Assembly: GCA_964604195.1 (NCBI GenBank)
Contig: CAZRXW010000016.1
Span: 1 to 20,193, forward strand
Length of the DNA stretch: 20,193 nt
Origin: SSEF01 sp964604195
Lineage (GTDB): Bacteria > Patescibacteriota > Minisyncoccia > Moranbacterales > UBA1568
Direction: 5' to 3'
Shown: piece after piece, positions 1 to 4,786 of the stretch
Position numbering within the stretch: the first letter of the stretch is position 1
Layout of the letters: every line of letters begins with the position of its first letter
Position numbers and translations under genes: made by a program
The notes under the pieces: generated by a model
Database searches by the model: none
Told to the model about the DNA's origin: nothing
What the model saw: only the letters and a program-made list of their open reading frames with translations

Positions 1-54
1 GGTGGAGGTGGAGGTGGAGGTGGAGGTGGAGGTGGAGGTGGAGGTGGAGGTGGA
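1..54 (+). repeat. (GGTGGA)9 hexanucleotide repeat coding poly-Gly
   Basis: Nine perfect GGTGGA units run from the first base of the window and encode 18 Gly. The array touches the window edge, so its true length is unknown. Such a tract can vary by slippage in steps of two Gly without changing frame, and it is a likely place for a contig to end. Confidence 0.95.
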
Positions 55-720
55 GAAAATGATCCTCCACTGATTTGCTCTGCTCCTGATACCTGTTCTG
101 ACTCCTGTCCTGCCAATCAACGTGTCGGACTCTGCGGTAGTGGTGGTACCTACTGTTGTAGTCCAGCTATAATAGGCCCCCCCGCTGTCTTCACCACCCC
201 CTTCACCTTTGGTAACCCTGTCGCCTTCTCTGCTGTTGATGGTCTCTTCTCTCGTATCCTCTCTTTTCTCCAAGCAACTATCGTTCTCCTCTCCCTCATC
301 TTCATTATCATCGGAGCCTTCCTCTACATTACCTCTGCTGGAGACGAAGGAAGAATGACTCAAGGAAAAAAAGCTATCCTCGCTGCTCTCATTGGTCTCG
401 CCTTAGGTATCGCTGCCCCTGCTTTCTTAAGAGAGATAGCTTCTATTCTCGGTTGGGGTACTCCGAATCTCCCCAATGGAGTAGGAACTTCGCTTACCCT
501 TATCCAAATAGCTACCAATGTCTTAAGCTTTCTCCTGACGATCATTGGTATCCTGGCTATCATCATGCTCATTATCGGTGGTATCATGTACCTTACCGCT
601 GCTGGGAATGAAGATACTCTTGATAAAGGAAAGAAGATTGTTAAATACTCCCTCATTGGTATCACCATTGCCTTAGCTTCTCTTGTCCTGGTGAAGGCGG
701 TGGCGGGGTTACTATCGTAG
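1..720 (+). CDS. Tandem VirB2/TrbC-like pilin membrane protein, 5' truncated
   Basis: The frame is open from base 1 to the TAG at 718-720 (at least 239 residues), so the first Met at 355 is internal and the real start lies outside the window. Residues 1-18 are all Gly. Residues 26-53 hold six Cys in the spacing C-x5-C-x3-C-x8-C-x6-CC. Two homologous hydrophobic modules follow, about 88 residues apart. Each has a long TM helix ending in a YITSAGDE or YLTAAGNE motif, then a GKK-containing turn and a second helix (TMs near 92-110, 123-144, 173-198, 213-236). This helix-turn-helix form with AG(D/N)E...GKK is typical of the T4SS-type pilin (VirB2/TrbC-like) proteins of Patescibacteria, where one module is the usual size. 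Family role: envelope pilus or secretion subunit. The actual function here is unknown. The Gly tract plus Cys knot in front would be an extracytoplasmic domain (inference). The codons are C-ending rich, as in the far right of the window. Confidence 0.75.
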   Translation, partial: GGGGGGGGGGGGGGGGGGENDPPLICSAPDTCSDSCPANQRVGLCGSGGTYCCSPAIIGPPAVFTTPFTFGNPVAFSAVDGLFSRILSFLQATIVLLSLIFIIIGAFLYITSAGDEGRMTQGKKAILAALIGLALGIAAPAFLREIASILGWGTPNLPNGVGTSLTLIQIATNVLSFLLTIIGILAIIMLIIGGIMYLTAAGNEDTLDKGKKIVKYSLIGITIALASLVLVKAVAGLLS

Positions 721-740
721 GAAAGGAAGAGATCATAGTT

Positions 741-767
741 AAAAACCACCTCCTTAGGTGGTTTTTT
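741..767 (+). terminator. Rho-independent terminator of the pilin gene
   Basis: An 11-bp perfect stem (741-751 with 756-766) has a CCTT loop and ends in a run of six T. It begins 20 bases after the pilin stop codon. Confidence 0.9.
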
Positions 768-823
768 GGTAATTACGCAGACGTACTAAATTTTGAGAAT
801 AGAGTATGTACCAGGAGAGACTC

Positions 824-843
824 CTTGTCTGCCGACAGGCAGG
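824..843 (+). repeat. Dispersed 20-bp palindrome, copy 1 (degenerate)
   Basis: CTTGTCTGCCGACAGGCAGG matches 16 of 20 positions of the 6460-6479 copy. It interrupts the T loop of tRNA-like copy A. Confidence 0.7.
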
Positions 844-904
844 GAACTCTCACGTTGTTGCTATCACGGGACTCACCTCAGGCGAGCAAGTTTTTCTTGC
901 CAAA

Positions 905-924
905 CCTGTCTGTCGGTAGGTAGG
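905..924 (+). repeat. Dispersed 20-bp palindrome, copy 2 (degenerate)
   Basis: CCTGTCTGTCGGTAGGTAGG matches 17 of 20 positions of the 6460-6479 copy. It lies in the anticodon-loop insertion of tRNA-like copy A. Confidence 0.7.
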
Positions 925-948
925 GGCGGATAAAAGTCCCGTAAAGTG

Positions 949-1056
949 TGCCGGGAGAGAGGCTTGAACTCTTATGCTATTGCTAGCATCGGATTTTTCC
1001 CGCCAGAGGCGGATGAAAGTCCGACGTGTCTATCATTTTTACTCGCCTCTGGCGAG
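949..1056 (-). pseudogene. Degraded tRNA-Leu-like copy B with hairpin in anticodon loop
   Basis: The 3' acceptor strand, T arm, variable arm, anticodon stem and part of the D region align to the intact tRNA-Leu. The variable arm (TGCTA/TAGCA) and anticodon stem (TCGGA/TCCGA) differ from the intact gene but still pair, so it may derive from a different leucine isoacceptor. The anticodon loop holds the palindrome CCGCCAGAGGCGG (1000-1012), and the place of the 5' acceptor strand is taken by CTCGCCTCTGGCGAG (1042-1056). No partner for the acceptor strand is present. It is judged a pseudogene. Confidence 0.55.
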
Positions 1057-1072
1057 CCACCACTGCATAAAG

Positions 1073-1155
1073 TGCCGGGAGAGAGACTCGAACTCTCATG
1101 ATATTGCTATCGCGGGATTTTGAGTCCCGTGCGTCTACCATTCCGCCATCCCGGC
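1073..1155 (-). tRNA. tRNA-Leu(CAA)
   Basis: The minus-strand sequence folds as a class II tRNA of 83 nt. It has a 7-bp acceptor (GCCGGGA/TCCCGGC) with A as discriminator, and a T arm GAGAG-TTCGAGT-CTCTC. The long variable arm is GATA-GCAA-TATC. The anticodon stem is CGGGA/TCCCG with loop CUCAAAA. The anticodon CAA (plus-strand 1120-1122) reads UUG. CCA is not encoded. A consensus promoter lies upstream on the same strand (1187-1215). Confidence 0.93.
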
Positions 1156-1186
1156 TTTTGGCTTTTATGAGCCATGAACACTCTCG

Positions 1187-1215
1187 AGCATACGGAATTG
1201 CTCGTGCCTTGTCAA
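1187..1215 (-). promoter_or_regulatory. Promoter of tRNA-Leu
   Basis: On the minus strand, TTGACA (1215-1210) and TATGCT (1192-1187) are separated by 17 bases. The -10 lies 32 bases upstream of the mature tRNA 5' end. Confidence 0.75.
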
Positions 1216-1226
1216 TTGGCTATACT
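1198..1226 (+). promoter_or_regulatory. Putative promoter of parA
   Basis: TTGCTC (1198-1203) and TATACT (1221-1226) have a 17-base spacer. It overlaps the divergent tRNA-Leu promoter, so the two may compete. Transcription would start near 1233, placing the inverted heptamer arrays (1235-1340) in the parA leader. Confidence 0.5.
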
Positions 1227-1234
1227 AGTGGAGT

Positions 1235-1269
1235 GTATAGTGTATACAGTATCAAGTATGCGGTATGTG
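1235..1269 (+). repeat. Heptamer array (GTATNNN)5
   Basis: GTAT occurs at 1235, 1242, 1249, 1256 and 1263, an exact 7-bp period. It is the inverted partner of the ATAC array at 1306-1340. The NNN positions are not conserved. Confidence 0.85.
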
Positions 1270-1305
1270 ACAGGAGAGAATTAGGAGTGAGTCTTCTTCG
1301 ATTGG

Positions 1306-1340
1306 ATACACTATACCCAATACGTGATACGAAATACTGA
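1306..1340 (+). repeat. Heptamer array (ATACNNN)5, inverted partner
   Basis: ATAC occurs at 1306, 1313, 1320, 1327 and 1334, an exact 7-bp period. It ends 5 bases before the parA ATG. With the GTAT array at 1235-1269 it can form an interrupted stem around a loop of about 36 bases. Confidence 0.85.
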
Positions 1341-1344
1341 ACCC

Positions 1345-2133
1345 ATGGCTACCGTTATTGCTTTTGTCAATCAGAAGGGTGGAGTGGGCAAAACCACAAC
1401 CACTATCAATGTCGCTCGCTACCTGGCTGAAGAGGGGAAGCGAGTGCTTTTGGTTGATCTTGATCCTCAGGGCAACGCCTCGTCAGGCTTGGGGGTGCAT
1501 GTCCGGAATCTCGAAAAAAACCTCTATCATGCCATGATTTTGGGCTTGCCAACAGAAGAGATTATTTTGGATATTGGGATTGAGAATCTCTACCTTATTC
1601 CAGCGGCTCAGGATCTTGCGGGAGCAGAGATTGAGATGGTGCATATTGCCGAGCGAGAATTTAGACTCTACCAAGCATTACGTCAGGTACGACCACAGTT
1701 TGATTTTATTTTGATTGATAGCCCACCGTCACTCGGTCTCCTCACGGTCAATGGCTTGGTTGCCAGTGACGGAGTAATTATCCCGGTACAGACAGAGTAT
1801 TATGCGCTCGAGGGCTTGTCGCAGCTTTTGGGGACAGTCGAGCTCGTTCGCGAACATCTCCAGCCAAAACTTCAAATTTTTGGGGCCCTGCTTACTTTGT
1901 TTGATCGACGCAATCGCTTGGCGAGGCAGGTAGTTGATGAGGTAAAGCGGCATTTTCCTGGGCCAGTTTTTGAAAGTGTTATTCCGAGGTCAGTCAGACT
2001 TGCTGAAGCGCCTTCTTTTGGAAAATCAATTCTTGATTTTGATGCTTTTTCCAAGGGGGCGAGAGCCTACCGGGCAGTAGTGAAGGAACTTTTGAGGCAA
2101 GAAGAAGAGCGGAAATCGGGAGTACAGAATTAG
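1345..2133 (+). CDS. parA: ParA/Soj chromosome-partitioning ATPase
   Basis: A 262-residue ParA/MinD-type ATPase that works with ParB in origin segregation on the nucleoid. The deviant Walker A is KGGVGKTT (residues 11-18), the A' motif is VDLDPQG (37-43) and Walker B is FILIDSPP (121-128). The late motif SVRLAEAPSFGK (216-227) is also typical of Soj. The length matches chromosomal ParA. The ATG at 1345 is chosen because the protein then begins MATVIAFVNQ, directly at the first strand of the fold; a GTG at 1324 would add seven residues coded inside the heptamer array. No Shine-Dalgarno sequence is visible. parB follows, but a four-helix-bundle gene lies between them, which is unusual for this normally tight pair. 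Confidence 0.95.
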   Translation: MATVIAFVNQKGGVGKTTTTINVARYLAEEGKRVLLVDLDPQGNASSGLGVHVRNLEKNLYHAMILGLPTEEIILDIGIENLYLIPAAQDLAGAEIEMVHIAEREFRLYQALRQVRPQFDFILIDSPPSLGLLTVNGLVASDGVIIPVQTEYYALEGLSQLLGTVELVREHLQPKLQIFGALLTLFDRRNRLARQVVDEVKRHFPGPVFESVIPRSVRLAEAPSFGKSILDFDAFSKGARAYRAVVKELLRQEEERKSGVQN

Positions 2134-2150
2134 GAATTATGAATCAAGAA
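2127..2150 (+). repeat. Short heptamer array (GAATNNN)3-4 over the parA stop
   Basis: GAAT occurs at 2127, 2134 and 2141, with GAAA at 2148, all at 7-bp steps. The parA TAG stop lies in the first unit. No inverted partner was found nearby. Confidence 0.5.
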
Positions 2151-2177
2151 AAGAAATCATAAAGAATAGAGGAGAAG

Positions 2178-2202
2178 GTATCATGTAGAATGTATTATGT
2201 AT
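2178..2202 (+). repeat. Heptamer array (GTATNNN)4, left end of the four-helix-bundle cassette
   Basis: GTAT is at 2178, 2192 and 2199, with GTAG at 2185, in exact 7-bp phase. The last unit overlaps the ATG of the four-helix-bundle gene (2201-2203). Confidence 0.8.
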
Positions 2203-2551
2203 GCCAGTAGCGAAAATAAAAAGTTTTACTGATCTGGATGCTTGGCAAGAAGGCCATAAATTGGTTATTAGTGTTTACCATATAACCAAGGATTTTCCAA
2301 AAGAAGAAACTTTTGGTCTTATCAGTCAGATGAGACGGTGTGCAGTTTCAATTACCTCAAACATTGCTGAAGGTTTTAGTCGTCAATCGAATAAAGAGAA
2401 AATTCAGTTTTATGCCATTGCCCAAGGGTCAGTGACTGAGTTACAGAACCAGCTGATCATCGCTAGAGATGTTGGTTTTCTTGACACCCTCGAGTTTACC
2501 AAAAGAGCTGAGCAAACAGTGAAAGTACATAAGATTTCAATGGTCTTATAA
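2201..2551 (+). CDS. Four-helix-bundle protein (23S rRNA IVP / S23 family), C-terminus frameshifted
   Basis: Family signature residues are clear: FTDLDAWQEGHKL (9-21), YHITKDFPKEETFGL (26-40), SQMRRCAVSI (42-51), NIAEGFSRQS (54-63) and IAQGSVTEL (73-81). Members are small helical bundles first seen in intervening sequences of 23S rRNA; their biochemical role is not settled, and they resemble the Avd protein of diversity-generating retroelements in fold. The frame ends KISMVL-stop. One base later in phase, 2542-2571 reads GLIKFLKNRA followed by TGA (2572-2574), which is the usual family tail. So a one-base deletion near 2540, or a sequencing error, has replaced the last ten residues. The start ATG lies in a heptamer array, and the displaced TGA abuts and overlaps the inverted one. 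This makes the gene plus arrays look like one inserted cassette between parA and parB. Confidence 0.85.
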   Translation: MPVAKIKSFTDLDAWQEGHKLVISVYHITKDFPKEETFGLISQMRRCAVSITSNIAEGFSRQSNKEKIQFYAIAQGSVTELQNQLIIARDVGFLDTLEFTKRAEQTVKVHKISMVL

Positions 2552-2573
2552 AGTTTTTGAAGAATCGTGCTTG

Positions 2574-2601
2574 ATACCCAATACATAATACTTGATACTT
2601 C
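2574..2601 (+). repeat. Heptamer array (ATACNNN)4, right end of the four-helix-bundle cassette
   Basis: ATAC occurs at 2574, 2581, 2588 and 2595, an exact 7-bp period. It is the inverted partner of the array at 2178-2202 and ends just upstream of the parB ATG. It shares the stretch ATACCCAATAC with the array at 1306-1340. Confidence 0.85.
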
Positions 2602-2606
2602 CTAGT

Positions 2607-3530
2607 ATGTCTCAACAATATGGCTTAGGGCGGGGATTGGCCTCGCTCATTCCTCCCAAGAAACCAGTTGCAGCACCAGTTGGAGAGGGGGGTTCTCAAA
2701 ATCAGTCAGTACAGGCCAAGCCTGCTAGTCTTCCAGTGGCTACTCTTTCTCATCCAGAAATGCCGGTGACGTATGAGATTGCCATAAGCTCGATCATTCC
2801 CAATCCCAACCAGCCGAGACTGCATTTTGATGAAACAAAACTCGTGGAACTCTCGGAATCAATCAAAGAGCATGGGATCATCCAGCCCCTTATCGTGACC
2901 AAGCGAGAGGGTGGCTATGAACTGATCGCGGGTGAGCGTCGTCTCCAGGCAGCCAAAAGGGCTGGACTCATCACAGTACCGGTAGTCGTCCGTGAAGCGG
3001 GCAATCAAGAAAAGCTCGAGCTCGCTATTATCGAAAACATCCAGCGTCATGATCTCAATCCGATCGAAGAAGCCAAGGCCTATCTCCGGCTAGCTGAAGA
3101 GTTTGGGCTTCATCAGGATGAGGTGGCTCAAAAGATGGGCAAGAGTCGATCGACTGTCGCCAATACCCTCCGTCTCCTCACGCTTCCAGTCGAGATCCAA
3201 CGAGCGGTGATGGAAGGCAAGCTCTCCGAGGGTCACGCCAAGGCACTTCTCTCGATCGACAATCCCGAGAAACAGCGAGCGCTTTTTGAGCTCATTCTGA
3301 AAGAAGAACTCACCGTGCGTGAGACCGAGGATCGGGCCAGGGCGGTAGCGGTCAAGTCGCATCTTCGTACGACGCGAGAAATGAGTCCAGAAATTGTGGC
3401 CAAAGAAGAATGGCTGACAGAACAATTAGGGACCAAGGTAAAAATTACCGCCAAGGGAAAAGGCGGACGGATTATGATCGAGTACTATTCACCCGAGGAG
3501 CTTAATTCTATTCTTGGGAAAATGGCGTAA
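2607..3530 (+). CDS. parB: ParB/Spo0J chromosome-partitioning CTPase/DNA-binding protein
   Basis: A 307-residue protein with full ParB order. The N-terminal ParA-contact motif is GLGRGLASLIP (6-16), followed by a Pro/Ala/Gln linker. The ParB/sulfiredoxin-like N domain has NPNQPR (66-71), the CTP-binding GERR (109-112) and ENIQRHDLNPIEEA (143-156). A helix-turn-helix for parS lies around 168-192, then SEGHAKALLSI (207-217). The C-terminal dimerisation domain is around 273-306. In the family it loads at parS, slides as a CTP-dependent clamp and stimulates ParA. The ATG at 2607 gives the expected N-terminus; a TTG at 2592 would add five residues from the heptamer array. No SD is visible. A LamG surface-protein gene begins 8 bases after the stop and may be co-transcribed. 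No copy of the usual parS consensus was recognised in the window. Confidence 0.96.
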   Translation: MSQQYGLGRGLASLIPPKKPVAAPVGEGGSQNQSVQAKPASLPVATLSHPEMPVTYEIAISSIIPNPNQPRLHFDETKLVELSESIKEHGIIQPLIVTKREGGYELIAGERRLQAAKRAGLITVPVVVREAGNQEKLELAIIENIQRHDLNPIEEAKAYLRLAEEFGLHQDEVAQKMGKSRSTVANTLRLLTLPVEIQRAVMEGKLSEGHAKALLSIDNPEKQRALFELILKEELTVRETEDRARAVAVKSHLRTTREMSPEIVAKEEWLTEQLGTKVKITAKGKGGRIMIEYYSPEELNSILGKMA

Positions 3531-3538
3531 CTAAAGAA

Positions 3539-4423
3539 ATGGCCACGTACTCATTTACGAGAGCTCGAATCTTCCAATGGATGGGTATACTACTTGCCCT
3601 CGGAGTGATTGCTGTTTCGTATTGGTATTTCAGTGTTCGAGCGGGTGTCAAACTTAATACATCAGAAGTGCAATCGAATGGTTCTGGGCGATTGGAGAGT
3701 GGCCTAGGTCTTTACTATGCCTTCGATGAAGGTGCTGGCAGTACAGTGAATGATCTTTCGAGTAATATTTACGATGGTACTACTAGTGTAACTTGGGCAG
3801 CAGGACAAATCGGGCAGGCTGGTTATTTTGATGGATCAGCGAATGTTTCCGATAGTGACTCAGGTCCAGAGGCTATTGATTTTACGGACGGAGAAGACTT
3901 TACCATGGCAGCTTGGTTTAATCGAGACACCTTCACGAGTGATGATACAATTATTGCGAGAAGAACTGGCATAAGCGCTGCCAATAATGGCTACATCCTT
4001 TATATTGATGACGCTACCGACAAACTCACCTTTGAAGTGTCTGATGGTACAGATGAATACCAACTTGAATCAGTCTCTACCTTTACGAGTACAGGATGGC
4101 ATCATTTCGCGGTAGTGTGGGATCAAGATTCGGCTGCTGGAAGCGAGATATATATCAATGGTATAGCCAACAGTGCTGCTGATACTGGGACGATTGGCAA
4201 TATAGGAGACCTCAGTAATACGCGTGTGATTGCTCTGGGGGCAGAATCTGATGCGGGCAATCCTTTTGATGGAAAACTTGATGAGCTGCAAATCTATAGG
4301 AGAGCTCTTACTACTGGTGAGATCCAATCCCTTTACAAACAGGGTCAAGTCGACGAAGTCCGCATTTACGATCGAGCATTGACCGCCGCTGAAATTACCT
4401 CGCTCTACAACGTTTCCCATTAG
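3539..4423 (+). CDS. Signal-anchored LamG-domain surface protein (one module plus a C-terminal remnant)
   Basis: A 294-residue protein. A short basic N-terminus and a TM helix (about 12-31, ILLALGVIAVSYWYF) are shared with the two giant LamG proteins downstream, so it is anchored in the membrane with the rest outside. One concanavalin A-like LamG module follows (about 52-265): LYYAFDEGAGS, TMAAWFNRDT, WHHFAVVWDQ, YINGIA and FDGKLDELQIY. After IQSLYKQGQ the sequence jumps straight into VDEVRIYDRALTAAEI, the closing motif of a second module, with the module body missing. This looks like an internal deletion between copies of the DEV-coding sequence. LamG domains usually bind carbohydrate or protein ligands; the ligand here is unknown. 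It starts 8 bases after parB with no clear SD. Confidence 0.85.
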   Translation: MATYSFTRARIFQWMGILLALGVIAVSYWYFSVRAGVKLNTSEVQSNGSGRLESGLGLYYAFDEGAGSTVNDLSSNIYDGTTSVTWAAGQIGQAGYFDGSANVSDSDSGPEAIDFTDGEDFTMAAWFNRDTFTSDDTIIARRTGISAANNGYILYIDDATDKLTFEVSDGTDEYQLESVSTFTSTGWHHFAVVWDQDSAAGSEIYINGIANSAADTGTIGNIGDLSNTRVIALGAESDAGNPFDGKLDELQIYRRALTTGEIQSLYKQGQVDEVRIYDRALTAAEITSLYNVSH

Positions 4424-4443
4424 AGAGTGCTACCTCATACTTG

Positions 4444-4485
4444 GAAGTCCCTGCCTACCGGCAGGCAGGCGGCTTCTTTGTTTTT
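4444..4485 (+). terminator. Terminator-like hairpin built on the dispersed palindrome
   Basis: GAAG (4444-4447) and CTTC (4473-4476) enclose the palindrome at 4450-4469, and the T-rich run TTTGTTTTT follows. It lies 20 bases after the LamG stop and probably ends the parA-parB-LamG transcript. Confidence 0.65.
4450..4469 (+). repeat. Dispersed 20-bp palindrome, copy 3 (inverted, perfect)
   Basis: CCTGCCTACCGGCAGGCAGG is the exact reverse complement of the copy at 6460-6479. Translated in one frame it gives the PTGRQA-like peptide that such repeats add to spurious ORFs. Confidence 0.9.
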
Positions 4486-4499
4486 CCCGAGCAGAACCT

Positions 4500-4528
4500 T
4501 TGCATTTTTCTCGTTTTTGTGCTATAAT
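4500..4528 (+). promoter_or_regulatory. Promoter of the DUF6922-AbiEii operon
   Basis: TTGCAT (4500-4505), a 17-base spacer, and a perfect TATAAT (4523-4528). The ATG at 4535 is only 6 bases past the -10, so transcription would start at or very near the start codon and the mRNA would be leaderless. Confidence 0.85.
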
Positions 4529-4534
4529 GGGTAT

Positions 4535-4786
4535 ATGAACACAGGTAAAAAACAACATATTTCCTTTCGCCAGAGCCTTTTTTGGGATACTGACCCAGAG
4601 AAGATAGATGTCGAAAAAAACGCTCGGTATATTATCGAGCGCGTGTTTGATTTTGGTAATGACCGAGAAATCCGCTGGCTGTTTATGCAGTATCCAAAGT
4701 CGTTGCTGCAGGAAGTGCTCCATCGTTCTCGGAGCAGTATTCACAAAAAATCCAAAGCACTGTGGTCGCTTATTTTGCAAAAATGA
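4535..4786 (+). CDS. DUF6922-family small protein, partner of AbiEii
   Basis: An 83-residue protein with the family pattern LFWDTDPEKIDVEKNARYII (15-34) followed by ERVFDFG. Such proteins are commonly encoded directly before AbiEii-type nucleotidyltransferases in CPR and other bacteria. The function is not established; the position suggests an antitoxin or regulator (inference). The ATG at 4535 is preferred over the longer frame from 4427, because the extra 36 codons translate the palindromic repeat and the promoter. The stop overlaps the next start as ATGA (4783-4786), so translation is probably coupled. Confidence 0.75.
   Translation: MNTGKKQHISFRQSLFWDTDPEKIDVEKNARYIIERVFDFGNDREIRWLFMQYPKSLLQEVLHRSRSSIHKKSKALWSLILQK

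Larger units (their letters stand above)
810..942 (-). pseudogene. Degraded tRNA-Leu-like copy A with hairpin insertions
   Basis: On the minus strand this aligns to the 3' half of the intact tRNA-Leu at 1073-1155. The T stem (GAGAG/CTCTC), part of the variable arm and an anticodon stem extended to 8 bp (866-873 with 935-942) are all recognisable. The T loop is interrupted by a 20-bp palindrome (824-843). The anticodon loop is interrupted by about 60 bases holding three hairpins (872-886, 886-900, 905-924). The D arm and 5' acceptor strand are absent, so it cannot be a normal tRNA. It is called a remnant or a tRNA-derived structured element. Confidence 0.55.

Noticed and set aside
360..749. 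Minus-strand open frame over the pilin gene
   Set aside because: Mirror of a strongly hydrophobic coding region, with composition typical of an antisense shadow; it also reaches the terminator.
872..924. Anticodon-loop insertion as a tRNA intron
   Set aside because: Bacterial tRNA introns are group I or II, much larger and with catalytic cores; these are short hairpins, and copy A also lacks half of the tRNA.
1098..1340. Plus-strand open frame of 80 codons
   Set aside because: It runs over the tRNA-Leu on the other strand, both promoters and the heptamer arrays; no protein-like composition.
1235..2601. parS sites or plasmid-type iterons
   Set aside because: The usual parS palindrome (TGTTTCACGTGAAACA) was not recognised. 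The 7-bp arrays differ from iterons in having only four fixed bases and in being inverted pairs, although an origin role cannot be fully excluded.
4427..4534. N-terminal extension of the DUF6922 gene from an ATG at 4427
   Set aside because: The added codons translate the palindromic repeat (SLPTGRQA-type peptide) and the promoter; family similarity starts after 4535.
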